From contig NZ_JAEQ01000005.1 of assembly GCF_000518985.1 (NCBI RefSeq), positions 124,001 to 188,000 of the forward strand: 64,000 nucleotides of DNA, written 5' to 3'. The translations under genes were made by a program, and so were the position numbers. Origin of the DNA: Chelativorans sp. J32. Lineage in GTDB: Bacteria; Pseudomonadota; Alphaproteobacteria; Rhizobiales; Rhizobiaceae. The notes beneath the pieces are model-generated. The model was not told the DNA's origin. It saw nothing but the letters and a program-made list of their open reading frames with translations, and ran no database searches. Positions 56,230 through 64,000 of the stretch are shown piece by piece; position 1 is the stretch's first letter; each line of letters opens with the position of its first letter.

Positions 56230-57114
56230 TCAATCCCAGGCGACGTTTCCAAACCGATCCAAAGGGATCTTCAGATATCGCCGGCCGTTGCCCTCGGGCT
56301 CGGGCAGCCGACCGCCATTCATGTTCACCTGGAGAGCGTGGAGGATCAGCTTCGGCATGGGAAGTGTGCGGTCGCGAGCCTCCCGAAAATTTACGAACTC
56401 ATCCTCGGTACGATACTTCGTGAGGTGGATATTCTCGGCCTTTTGCTCGGCGACGGTGCTTTCCCAGCGCGGTTCCCGCCCCCCCGGCTGGTAGTCATGG
56501 CCGGTGAAGATCCTGGTTTCATCCGGCAGCGATAGGATTTCCTGGATGGAGCGCCAGAGCCTCGTCGCATCCCCTCCCGGAAAATCTGCCCTTGCAGTGC
56601 CGCCATCCGGCATGAAAACAGTGTCATGCACGAAAGCGGCGTCGCCGATCACATAAGTGATGGAGGCCAGTGTGTGACCGGGAGAAAAAAGAACATAGGA
56701 TGGGATTTCCCCGACGAAAAAGCGCTCGCCCGCGGTGAATAACCGATCCCACTGCGTTCCATCGGCAGAAAAGTCCGACAGGTTATAAATTTCCTTCCAG
56801 AGCTTCTGGACATCCACCACACGTTCTCCGATCGCCGTGGGTGCACCGGTCTTCTGCTTGAGATATGCGGCCGCGGAGAAATGGTCGGCGTGAGGATGGG
56901 TGTCGAGTATCCATTCGACCTCAAGCCCCTCCCGTTTTACGAATTCGAGAATTGCATCGGCGCTTCGCGTGGCGACCGCCCCGGACTTCTCATCGTAATC
57001 GAGAACCGGATCGATGATCGCACATTTGCCTGTGGCCGGATCGGCAGCAACATATTGCAGCGAGCTCGTTCGTTCTTCGAAGAACGCCGTCACCGAGGGC
57101 GTTTTAGGAGCCAT
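56230..57114 (-). CDS. MBL-fold metallo-hydrolase, ETHE1/persulfide-dioxygenase-like
   Basis: 294 residues from ATG 57114, chosen because GGAAG is 6 bases upstream; an ATG two codons earlier is possible. The metal motif T72-HPHADH78 (THxHxDH), VLFSPGHTLASITYVIGDAAFVHDTVFMPD and RIFTGHDYQPGG give the standard MBL ligands. The whole matches the ETHE1/Blh-type group, mononuclear-iron enzymes that oxidise glutathione persulfide to sulfite, rather than glyoxalase II. No rhodanese domain is fused and no sulfide-sensor gene such as bigR is adjacent. Substrate is inferred from family. Confidence 0.85.
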   Translation of the reverse strand: MAPKTPSVTAFFEERTSSLQYVAADPATGKCAIIDPVLDYDEKSGAVATRSADAILEFVKREGLEVEWILDTHPHADHFSAAAYLKQKTGAPTAIGERVVDVQKLWKEIYNLSDFSADGTQWDRLFTAGERFFVGEIPSYVLFSPGHTLASITYVIGDAAFVHDTVFMPDGGTARADFPGGDATRLWRSIQEILSLPDETRIFTGHDYQPGGREPRWESTVAEQKAENIHLTKYRTEDEFVNFREARDRTLPMPKLILHALQVNMNGGRLPEPEGNGRRYLKIPLDRFGNVAWD

Positions 57115-57342
57115 GTTCATCTTCCAACGATATTGCCAGAAACGATCGAGCTTTATCCGAACGGTTCCGATCTGTCTCCACTCCGGAGGAGAGAAGCCAC
57201 CCGTCCAAAATGATAAACGCTTGCCGCGAGAGTGGGGAACAACTACGGAACGGCCTTGATTTTGAACAACCGCTGGGGCATCGAAGCCCATCTTTTGCCC
57301 GCGTTGCGAGTCGCGGGCGTCCTTCCTTCAGCGGAGAAAACC

Positions 57343-57606
57343 ATGGCCGACGACATCACGAACGAGACTGCGCAGACCGTTGCCGCCGGGCAGCTTCGCG
57401 CCTTCATCGAGCGCATCGAGCGCCTCGAGGAGGAGAAGCAGACCATCTCCGACGACATCAAGGATGTCTATGCCGAGATGAAGGGCAATGGTTTCGACGT
57501 GAAAGCGGTGCGCACGATCGTTCGCCTGCGCAAGAAGGATCAAGCTGAGCGCCAGGAAGAAGAGGCGATCCTGGACCTCTATAAAGCTGCACTCGGAATG
57601 GTCTGA
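57343..57606 (+). CDS. GapR-like DNA-binding protein (DUF2312)
   Basis: 87 residues from ATG 57343. The domain is complete: [73 protein letters not shown]. This is DUF2312/UPF0335, whose Caulobacter member GapR encircles overtwisted DNA ahead of moving polymerases. Basic residues (RLRKKDQ) at about residues 63-69 fit DNA contact. Divergent from the metallohydrolase, with 228 bases between starts. Confidence 0.9.
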   Translation: MADDITNETAQTVAAGQLRAFIERIERLEEEKQTISDDIKDVYAEMKGNGFDVKAVRTIVRLRKKDQAERQEEEAILDLYKAALGMV

Positions 57607-57629
57607 AGCGACCCGCCACCGGTGATCAC

Positions 57630-57652
57630 GAAGGCCGCCTCGAGCGGCCTTC
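57630..57652 (+). terminator. hairpin after the GapR-like gene, probable terminator
   Basis: GAAGGCCGC (57630-57638) and GCGGCCTTC (57644-57652), 9-base perfect stem with loop CTCGA. Only a short U-rich tail (TCTGT) follows, so termination may be partial; it also lies between convergent genes. Confidence 0.65.
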
Positions 57653-57681
57653 TCTGTAGGAGGCAGGATCTGCCTGCTGCG

Positions 57682-60600
57682 CTACCAGCCGATACGGATG
57701 CCGATCGTGCCGCTCAAGACGCGGCTGTCGCCGAAGTTCTCAAAGCTCGTTCTTGCCAGTGCTTCGCCGTAGATCGAATATTTGTCGTCGGCGAGGTTCA
57801 AGGTACCACCGATACCTAGCCCGCCCCAAAGTGGCTGGTTGCGATGCTCAAATCCTACATTCGCCACGTCCACGTGCCAGCTGTCCGCGAAATCATAATA
57901 GAGATTGGCGATGCCGTAGAGGTGAGAGCGGTTCTTAACGCCCGCCTCACCACGCCATTCAGTTTGCCGGTCGATTGTTATGCCAAGGCGGGCTAAGAGG
58001 CTTTCACTCTTTTGGAACGAGACAGGCGCTCCGAAGGCGTCGACGAAATTGTCGAAGCTGATGCGGGAATAGGAGAACTGGCCCTGTGGCGTTGCAGCCC
58101 AGTGCTGTCCGAACCAGAACCTCTTGCCGGCTTCGATGCCCAGACCGTAGCCGAACGCATCCTGGTCCCGGGCAAGGTCCAGACGGGCAGTGGTGGAGTG
58201 GAGATCGCTCCTGTACCAAGTGGCGTGGCCCTGTGCGTCTACATAGAAATCATTGCTTCCGTACCAGGTAAGTGCTCCGCCGACCCCGCGGCCACTGCTC
58301 TCGATCCAGCCATTGCCGGTTTTCGAAAAGATATCGGAAGAGATTGTGCCGTAATGGGCGGTGATGCTTCCAAGAAGACTGCCGTATGGCTCCTCAGCCA
58401 GGAGCAGGTCAGCACCAGCTTGCAGTTTCCAGGTACCCACATCGGATTCGACGCCTGTGGAGGAGGTCTTCGGGATAAGATGGCTGCTCGAGGCTTCCAC
58501 GCGGCCCCAAATGCCATTCCCTTCGATCAGACCATAATGTGACGGCATGCCCTTTTCGACCGGCGCCGGTTCTGTCGCCCAGAAGCGGTTGCCAAGCCGC
58601 TGCTGCAAGGTGCCCACACCGTTGAAGGACTGCAGCGTGCCTGCATAGCTCTCGTACACCGGGACGCCTGGCTGATAGAAGGAACGGAGATACCAGTCGC
58701 CATCCGTCGGCGAACTGATGCCGTTCTTGTAAAGGCCATATGCATACGCGCCCTGCACCATTACCTGGCTGTCATTCAGTGTGTAATTTCCAAGGAGCGA
58801 GAAAACGCCGTTTGAGGTCCCGCCGACATCGATGACTTTGATCCCCTCCGTGGTCAGCGCACCAAGACCGCCGATATTGATCACGCGCACATTCGTAGTG
58901 CCGGATGTATCACCCGTGATGATCAGGAGATCTGTGCTTGAATTGTCTCCGCCAAGCACGGTCTCAAGTTCGAGCGTGCCGCCATTGCCTGCATAATTGC
59001 CATTGATTGTGAGAGTGCCGATTCCGTTTCCAGGCGCAATGACACCCGCATTTGTGGTGTCGCAAACAGTGCCGGTGCCTTGGAGCCGTGCGGCGCTGCG
59101 TATGGTGAGCGGGCCGCAGATACTGCCGTTCACGATAAGAGCGCCTGCATCGACGGATGTGGAGCCTGCGAAGGCGGAGCTGTCACCCGTGAGGATCAAA
59201 GCGGCACCGCCGGTCTTGACGAGAGCGCCCGTGCCTAGGATCGAGCCGGCCAGCGTCAGATCCGCATTCGTCTGGATTGTGCCGCCCGCAGGCTCGATGA
59301 GGAAATTACGAGTCGAGGTGAAGGCAGCGGTGTTGCGCAATGTGCCGCCGGCCAGGGTGAGCACACCTGACGTCGCACCGAGATTGCCATCTTGTGAGAC
59401 CTCTAGAACACCCTCATAGATGGTCCATGGGGTGTGTTCAGTCGTCGTCCCGGTCAGCCTCCAGGTGCTGGTCCCCCGCTTTTCGTAGAATCCGAACGGG
59501 TCGAACTGATCACCCGGGTTGAATTTGGAAACATCGAAGGTGCCGTCGCCAGCACCACCAAGAACGAATCTGTCTGTGTTGGTCGCGAGGACGCGTCCAT
59601 AGATCCCATAGCCGGCATGCAGCTCGAGCGTGTTGCCGCCGCCCGTGAATTGAAGCGCGGTGCCGAAACTGTCGTCGCCGTTGCGACCCCCGTTGATGAC
59701 ACCACCATTGACAACGGTCACACCGCCTGTCCCGACCACGGCGGTGCCTCCGTGCGCCTGAGGTCCCATCAGCGGGCCAGCATTGCCGCCATTGATCGTG
59801 CCGAAATTTGCGAGCTTGCCGTTGACAACGGTGATGCCTATCGCGCCATGATTTCCGTCCCCTATCGAGGGACCGCCGCCGTTCCGTCCATCCGCGCCCG
59901 AGATGACACCTGTGTTGTGGAGCGCTCCCCCCGTCAAGCGGACACCTTCTCCGGCGGCGCCATGGCCGCTTACTCCCGCGTTCGCTCCCTCCCCTCCTCT
60001 ACCACCCCTTATCGTGCCGCTATTGGTGTATGTCCCACCACTCAGCAACGCGCCCAATCCGCCTGCCCCGCCGAAGAAATTATCCCGTGAAGCAGGCAAA
60101 TGGCCGAACATACCTCCCGAGCCGCCTTCTATGAGACCTTTGTTATCAAGCGAGCCTCCCCTCATGTTGAGTCCTATCCCGCCATTGCCCGTTCTTCCAC
60201 CTCCTGTGGTGCTCTCTGCGTCATAGTTGCCGCCATCGCCGCCCGAGATGACGGCACCGACCTCGTTGACGAGCGTTGCACTGCTAAGCCCTGCACCGAT
60301 ACCGCCTTGGCCGGCACTCCCTGCCGTTCCCGATCTGCTCGTGCTGCCGCCGGTGCCGCCTTTGATGACGCCGTGATTGTTGATCTCGCCGCCGGTTTTT
60401 CCCAGGCCGGCACCCCCGATGCCGCGGCTATCTGTTTGATCAGCATTCCCGCCCTTTAGCGTGCCTAAAATCGTAATAGAGCCGCTGCCCGGAATGGTGA
60501 TGCCGCTCCCATTTCCAGTGACTCCCATTCCAGTCGTTCCGTGCAACGTATACTTGCCCGTGATGATGGTAATTGGCGTGGTGGTGGGTGGGAGGGGAGT

Positions 60601-60870
60601 AGCTCCTAGCGAAATATCCGCCGTCAAAGTTATTGTGGAGGGAACACCACTGCCATTGGCGCCGTTGATCGCGTTGATCAGTTCGGCAGGGGTAGAGGCC
60701 GAAAAGTCCATTGCGAAAGCAGGTGTGCTTAAGGAAAGGGCGGCCAAAAGGGCGACTGCAGAAACAGCGGCCCGAGGGGCGAGCTCAGAGCCACATCTTC
60801 CGCTGAATCGCATTCCGGAAGCCGCGCTAAGCAAGCCGGGGAATTTCAGGCACGAAGTAGATCTCTGCAT
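57682..60870 (-). CDS. autotransporter (type Va) with glycine-rich passenger and outer-membrane beta-barrel
   Basis: 1062 residues from ATG 60870 (GAGG about 10 bases upstream). An extended, basic signal sequence of about 50 residues ends at ALSLSTPAFA-M, typical of autotransporters. The passenger (about 50-770) has runs of short Gly-Asn-rich beta-helix turns (GGDGGNYDAESTTGGGRTGNGG type) to about residue 400 and then pertactin-like PATR strands (for example GVLTLAGGTLRNTAAF and GALVKTGGAALILTGDSS). The C-terminal ~280 residues form the translocator beta-barrel (autotransporter domain) ending in GIRIGW with the usual aromatic last residue. Probably a surface adhesin or exposed protein; no catalytic triad is visible. 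Confidence 0.92.
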   Translation of the reverse strand: MQRSTSCLKFPGLLSAASGMRFSGRCGSELAPRAAVSAVALLAALSLSTPAFAMDFSASTPAELINAINGANGSGVPSTITLTADISLGATPLPPTTTPITIITGKYTLHGTTGMGVTGNGSGITIPGSGSITILGTLKGGNADQTDSRGIGGAGLGKTGGEINNHGVIKGGTGGSTSRSGTAGSAGQGGIGAGLSSATLVNEVGAVISGGDGGNYDAESTTGGGRTGNGGIGLNMRGGSLDNKGLIEGGSGGMFGHLPASRDNFFGGAGGLGALLSGGTYTNSGTIRGGRGGEGANAGVSGHGAAGEGVRLTGGALHNTGVISGADGRNGGGPSIGDGNHGAIGITVVNGKLANFGTINGGNAGPLMGPQAHGGTAVVGTGGVTVVNGGVINGGRNGDDSFGTALQFTGGGNTLELHAGYGIYGRVLATNTDRFVLGGAGDGTFDVSKFNPGDQFDPFGFYEKRGTSTWRLTGTTTEHTPWTIYEGVLEVSQDGNLGATSGVLTLAGGTLRNTAAFTSTRNFLIEPAGGTIQTNADLTLAGSILGTGALVKTGGAALILTGDSSAFAGSTSVDAGALIVNGSICGPLTIRSAARLQGTGTVCDTTNAGVIAPGNGIGTLTINGNYAGNGGTLELETVLGGDNSSTDLLIITGDTSGTTNVRVINIGGLGALTTEGIKVIDVGGTSNGVFSLLGNYTLNDSQVMVQGAYAYGLYKNGISSPTDGDWYLRSFYQPGVPVYESYAGTLQSFNGVGTLQQRLGNRFWATEPAPVEKGMPSHYGLIEGNGIWGRVEASSSHLIPKTSSTGVESDVGTWKLQAGADLLLAEEPYGSLLGSITAHYGTISSDIFSKTGNGWIESSGRGVGGALTWYGSNDFYVDAQGHATWYRSDLHSTTARLDLARDQDAFGYGLGIEAGKRFWFGQHWAATPQGQFSYSRISFDNFVDAFGAPVSFQKSESLLARLGITIDRQTEWRGEAGVKNRSHLYGIANLYYDFADSWHVDVANVGFEHRNQPLWGGLGIGGTLNLADDKYSIYGEALARTSFENFGDSRVLSGTIGIRIGW

Positions 60871-61297
60871 TCTCAATCCTCGTTGAACAAAGCCAAGCCC
60901 ACCAAGCCAAATAGTTGCCTTGGGCACGAAGCCTCCGGTCACACACGGATCGGGGCCAATCAGTTTTTGCTTGAATGCCGATCCGCGCCATCACTTGCGC
61001 GGTCCACACGGCCAACCGGGATCCTACTCACCTAACCAGCCTGGCCGATGGCGAGTTTTGCTCATCAAAATTCCCGCACCTTCTACGCTTCGGCACGCAC
61101 CAATCAGCTGTCGCCATAAGTACCGACGGCAGCTAGGCGCGTTTTCAGACCGACGCAGTTAGGGTCATTTGAATGATATACTCAAATAACAGAAGCGATC
61201 ATCCGCGTTATCGGGAATAACAGCGCGAATATAGTTTTATGCTTGTTGAGTTTGGCCTGCAAAGAAGGCATATGACTTCTCCGCTGCGGCTCCTTTT
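60871..61297. other. AT-richer intergenic stretch between autotransporter and MFS genes
   Basis: Both flanking genes are on the minus strand, so 60871-61297 holds the autotransporter upstream region. No gene of normal quality is visible. It is lower in GC than its neighbours around 61160-61260. GTTAT (61210-61214) and ATAAC (61220-61224) make a weak 5-base inverted repeat. This may be a promoter region with a regulator site; the evidence is slight. Confidence 0.35.
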
Positions 61298-62539
61298 CTA
61301 GCCGCGGCCATTGAGGTGCCGCGTACGGCGAAGTTCCGGGAAAAGCCACGCCCAGAGCCCGGCGATGGCGACCGCACCCACGCCGCCGAAGACCACGGCC
61401 GGTACCACACCGATAAATGCTGCCATCGTACCCGCCCGGAATTCGCCCAGCTCATTCGACGCGCCGACGAAAACCATGTTTACGGCATTGACGCGCCCTC
61501 GCAGCCTATCCGGTGTCCAGAGCTGTATCAGTGTCTCGCGGATGTAGACGCTGACCATATCCGCGGCGCCTAGTCCTGCAAGGGCCAGAATCGACAGAAG
61601 CGGAATGGTGGAAAAGCCGAAGACGGAGGTAAAAAGGCCGAATAGGCCGACGAAGAACAGCATAATTATGCCAGCGTGATCGCGAATCGGATGGCCCGCG
61701 AGCCACACGGCCACCAGAAGCGCGCCGATACCAGGAGCCGATCGCAGCAGGCCCAGTCCCCATGGTCCAAGTTCGAGAACATCGCGCGCATAGACTGGAA
61801 GGAGCGCCACCGCGCCGCCGAGCAGCACGGCGAAAAGATCCATTGAAATTGCTCCCAGCACGATCTTCTCGCTCCAGATATAGCGGAAGCCGGCGAAGAG
61901 CGTTTCCAATGTGGGCCTCTCGGCTTCGGTCCGCTGTGGAGGCTTAGGGATCGAAAAAGCCAGGACAGCTGCCGCAAGCATGAGCACTGCTGCCACGCAA
62001 TAGGCCGTTTCCGCCGACAGGCCGTAAAGCAGCCCGCCCGCGACGGGCCCGACAATCGTGGCGACTTGCCACGCCGTGGAGTTCCAGGCCACTGCGTTGG
62101 CGAAATCCTCCGCAGGCACGAGATTTGCGATCAGCGATGCGGAAGCCGGCCCTAAGAAGGCCCGGGCCACTCCGAATACCGCGAGCACGGCAAGCACGGG
62201 CAGCACGGAGCCAAGGCCCTGCAGCGTCAGAAAAAGGAGTGCCAGAGCACAAATCGCTTCGAGGGCAATCGACAGCCCCATGATCAAGCGGCGTCCGAAC
62301 CGGTCAGCGACAGCTCCCGTCACCAGGAAGAGAAGGAGCGAGGGCGTGAACTGGACGATTCCCACAAGGCCGAGGTCGAAAGGATTACGCGTCAGGTCAT
62401 AGATTTGCCAGCCCACCGAAACCGAAACGATTTGGGTGGCAAAGGAAGCGAAAAGGCGGGCCGACCAGTACCGGGTAAAGGCTCCATGGCGAAAAGCCAA
62501 ATATCGGTCGTCGGATGCGGAGGATTCGGCACTGTTCAT
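61298..62539 (-). CDS. MFS exporter, EntS/MFS_3 type
   Basis: 413 residues from ATG 62539 with 12 predicted membrane helices. Starts YLAFRHGAFTRYWSARLFASFATQIVSVSVGWQIYDLTRNPFDLGLVGIVQF in family form, followed by DRFGRRLIMGLS (loop 2-3). The N-terminal F-R-x-Y/W-x-A-R-L pattern is characteristic of the EntS-like (MFS_3) exporters, some of which release siderophores. No siderophore synthesis genes are here, so the substrate is open. The frame opens earlier (62608), and neither start has a strong ribosome site. Confidence 0.87.
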   Translation of the reverse strand: MNSAESSASDDRYLAFRHGAFTRYWSARLFASFATQIVSVSVGWQIYDLTRNPFDLGLVGIVQFTPSLLLFLVTGAVADRFGRRLIMGLSIALEAICALALLFLTLQGLGSVLPVLAVLAVFGVARAFLGPASASLIANLVPAEDFANAVAWNSTAWQVATIVGPVAGGLLYGLSAETAYCVAAVLMLAAAVLAFSIPKPPQRTEAERPTLETLFAGFRYIWSEKIVLGAISMDLFAVLLGGAVALLPVYARDVLELGPWGLGLLRSAPGIGALLVAVWLAGHPIRDHAGIIMLFFVGLFGLFTSVFGFSTIPLLSILALAGLGAADMVSVYIRETLIQLWTPDRLRGRVNAVNMVFVGASNELGEFRAGTMAAFIGVVPAVVFGGVGAVAIAGLWAWLFPELRRTRHLNGRG

Positions 62540-62756
62540 GAAATTGCTGCGGGGTGTGGGCCGCTGGCCAGCGGCGATGACGGTGCTTTTAACCCAGGCA
62601 TTTGCCACATGCGCCTATGAAATCACGCTCGGGGCCATTTTTTTCGACGTCAGGATTTCCGACCAATTTCGGATGTAAGCAATGTCTCGACCGCAGCGGA
62701 CTTGTCCAACGGCTCTTGTGGCGTAACTGAATCAGAGTCGGACCAGGAGAACGGCC

Positions 62757-62999
62757 ATGAAAGTGATCTATCGCGTCGTCCAGCACGATGGCGGGTGGGC
62801 CTACAAGGTAGGCGATGTCTTCTCGGAAACGTTCCCGTCGCATGATCGAGCGCTTGCCGCGGCAAGACGCGCGGCAGGGGAGCAACGCATCGCGGGAGAG
62901 ACACGCGGCATCGAATACGAGACGCCGGATGGCAGATGGCACCATGAAGTCGCATCCGGCGACGATCGCCCGGAAACGGAAATCGACGACGTCGAATAA
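62757..62999 (+). CDS. DUF2188 small protein
   Basis: 80 residues with AGGAGA about 6 bases before ATG 62757. [40 protein letters not shown] matches DUF2188 (W-x-Y/V-K-x-G and S-x-T-F/x-S-H-D/E-x-A-x-x-A-A-R). The C-terminus is acidic ([12 protein letters not shown]). A small soluble protein of unknown role, isolated between the MFS gene on the other strand and a tRNA. Confidence 0.8.
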   Translation: MKVIYRVVQHDGGWAYKVGDVFSETFPSHDRALAAARRAAGEQRIAGETRGIEYETPDGRWHHEVASGDDRPETEIDDVE

Positions 63000-63150
63000 C
63001 CGGAAGGGCGCCGCATGAAAGGCGCAACTGGCCGCGGTGCGAATGGAGCCGAAGCCTACGCGCGGCCGATGCCGCACATGCAAAGCGCGGCGGCTCAACG
63101 CAGTATAAAAACGGCGGCCCAACGCAGCATTCTGTGGATTTTGGTCCGGC

Positions 63151-63226
63151 TGGTGGAGCTGAGGGGAATCGAACCCCTGACCTCATCATTGCGAACGATG
63201 CGCTCTCCCAACTGAGCTACAGCCCC
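63151..63226 (-). tRNA. tRNA-Ala (anticodon CGC)
   Basis: The minus strand gives a complete cloverleaf of 76 nt with encoded CCA end: acceptor GGGGCTG pairs with CAGCTCC (one G-U), D-arm GCTC/GAGC, anticodon stem CATCG/TGATG with loop TTCGCAA, so the anticodon is CGC (codon GCG), and T-arm AGGGG-TTCGATT-CCCCT. All positions look normal for tRNA-Ala. Confidence 0.97.
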
Positions 63227-63344
63227 GTATCGCCGGAATGGCGCATTTATGTCCTGGCCATGGGGGCTGTCAAGCGCCGCGTCGCAGGACTTGCCCGGCA
63301 GCACGCCAGTAGCTACATGTCGCGAAACTTTGTGGGAGAACGGC

Positions 63345-63635
63345 ATGCTCGCGCTTTTACGCACCATAGACATGGCGCTTAACATCTACTGGTGGTTCAT
63401 CATCGCGGCAGCCATTTTCTCCTGGCTTTATGCTTTCAACGTCGTCAATCCGCGGAACCAGTTTGTCGGCTCGATAGGGAATTTCCTCTATCGGGTTACC
63501 GAGCCAGCGCTGCGGCCGATACGCAACGTGTTGCCGGATCTGGGCGGCATCGACATATCGCCCATCATCCTGCTGCTCATCATTTATTTCCTGCGCCAGC
63601 TCCTCTGGACCACGATCGCGCCGGCGCTTCTCTGA
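63345..63635 (+). CDS. YggT family membrane protein
   Basis: 96 residues from ATG 63345, with GGGAGAA just upstream. Two hydrophobic helices, about 5-28 and 65-88, flank the conserved stretch [46 protein letters not shown]. The motif RVTEPxLRPIRxxLPxxGGxDxSP is the YggT signature. The family is linked to cell division and osmotic tolerance, without a defined reaction. It converges with phaR, only three bases between the stops. Confidence 0.93.
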   Translation: MLALLRTIDMALNIYWWFIIAAAIFSWLYAFNVVNPRNQFVGSIGNFLYRVTEPALRPIRNVLPDLGGIDISPIILLLIIYFLRQLLWTTIAPALL

Positions 63636-63638
63636 AGC

Positions 63639-64000
63639 TCAGTCTTTCGACATCGCGTCGAGTTTCCGCTGCATTGCGGCGATCTGCTCACGCAATTCCT
63701 TCAGATCGTCTGAGTTGGAAGAGCCGCCGGATGATTCGTCATGATCATGGCGAACGCCATTTGCGGCGCGCGGCGCAGGAGGCGTGAACATCCGCATGGC
63801 ATTCTGGAACATCTCCATGTTCCGCCGCGTCTGCTCCTCGATCAGCTTCATGGGAATGTTCATCGAAAGCATATCCATGGGCGAAGCGCCGAAGGTCTGC
63901 TGCATTTGCTCGCGCAGGCGCTCCTGCTCCTTGGAAAAAGCGAGTATCGATTGCTCCAGAAAGCTCGGCAAGACCATCTGCATCTGGTCCCCATAGAATG
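63639..64000 (-). CDS. phaR: polyhydroxyalkanoate synthesis repressor PhaR, C-terminal part (runs off the window)
   Basis: The frame reads from the right edge (FYGDQ, then MQMVLPSFLEQSILAFSKEQERLREQMQQTFGASPMDMLS) to a stop at 63639. YGDQMQxxLPxxLEQSMxxF followed by a Met-rich middle and a C-terminal coiled coil (LKELREQIAAMQRKL) is the typical PhaR ending. The DNA- and PHB-binding N-terminal domain lies outside the window. PhaR represses phasin and PHA genes and detaches when polymer accumulates; with bdhA at 28778 it suggests this organism makes PHB. Confidence 0.88.
   Translation of the reverse strand, partial: FYGDQMQMVLPSFLEQSILAFSKEQERLREQMQQTFGASPMDMLSMNIPMKLIEEQTRRNMEMFQNAMRMFTPPAPRAANGVRHDHDESSGGSSNSDDLKELREQIAAMQRKLDAMSKD

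Overview
The window is high-GC DNA from an alphaproteobacterial chromosome, most likely Hyphomicrobiales and probably a Phyllobacteriaceae relative (Mesorhizobium, Chelativorans or Nitratireductor type). I base this on family content and gene order: a LivHMGF cluster with a DUF6867 membrane protein, DUF2794, an IalB-family protein, a GapR-like DUF2312 protein, PhaR, bdhA, acnA divergent from ccmABCDG, and ffh followed by a chorismate mutase and rpsP. Only visual inspection was used; no database search was run.

Layout. 1-1560: tail of a probable formylglycine-generating-enzyme family gene, a DUF3606 protein, a secreted unknown protein and a cysteine-rich Csp3-type copper-storage protein. 1802-6783: a tight run tctC-tctB-tctA-nudC-holA. 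6784-9303: LysR regulator divergent from mmsA, followed by degenerate copies of the mmsA 3' end. 9669-12212: small secreted protein, then a GntR/FCD regulator divergent from a DadA-like oxidoreductase. 12569-18356: livHMGF, DUF6867 and substrate-binding protein, closed by a strong terminator. 18493-23266: pyruvate carboxylase and an MFS protein. 23316-28765: DUF3309 peptide, an RND pump (adaptor plus permease) and a divergent TetR regulator with a palindromic operator. 28778-32383: bdhA, DUF883-like protein, ispG, GDPD phosphodiesterase. 32517-34948: rpsP, chorismate mutase, ffh. 35226-40835: SH3/DUF1236 protein, lytic transglycosylase, argG, IalB-like, DUF1232, phhB, LMW tyrosine phosphatase, thpR. 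40917-46573: SGNH esterase divergent from a YbbA/YbbP ABC system, Bax-inhibitor-1 protein, GNAT acetyltransferase. 46623-54166: DUF2794, a candidate 6S RNA with its own terminator, DUF1223, acnA, ccmABCDG. 54259-64000: typA, ETHE1-like metallohydrolase, GapR-like protein, a large autotransporter, an MFS exporter, DUF2188, tRNA-Ala(CGC), YggT and the C-terminal part of PhaR.

Most of this is conserved core chromosome with transport and central metabolism: pyruvate carboxylase, aconitase, MMSA dehydrogenase, hydroxybutyrate dehydrogenase and PhaR link to carbon storage and anaplerosis, while the Tct and Liv systems import carboxylates and amino acids. I see no prophage, insertion sequence, CRISPR array, defence island or biosynthetic cluster. 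The observations I consider most worth testing are the candidate 6S RNA at 47195-47368, the repeated mmsA tail at 9262-9490, the perfect inverted repeats in front of the copper-storage and RND/TetR genes, the 100-bp tail-to-tail overlap at 40236-40335, and the separation of rpsP from its usual rimM-trmD-rplS partners.
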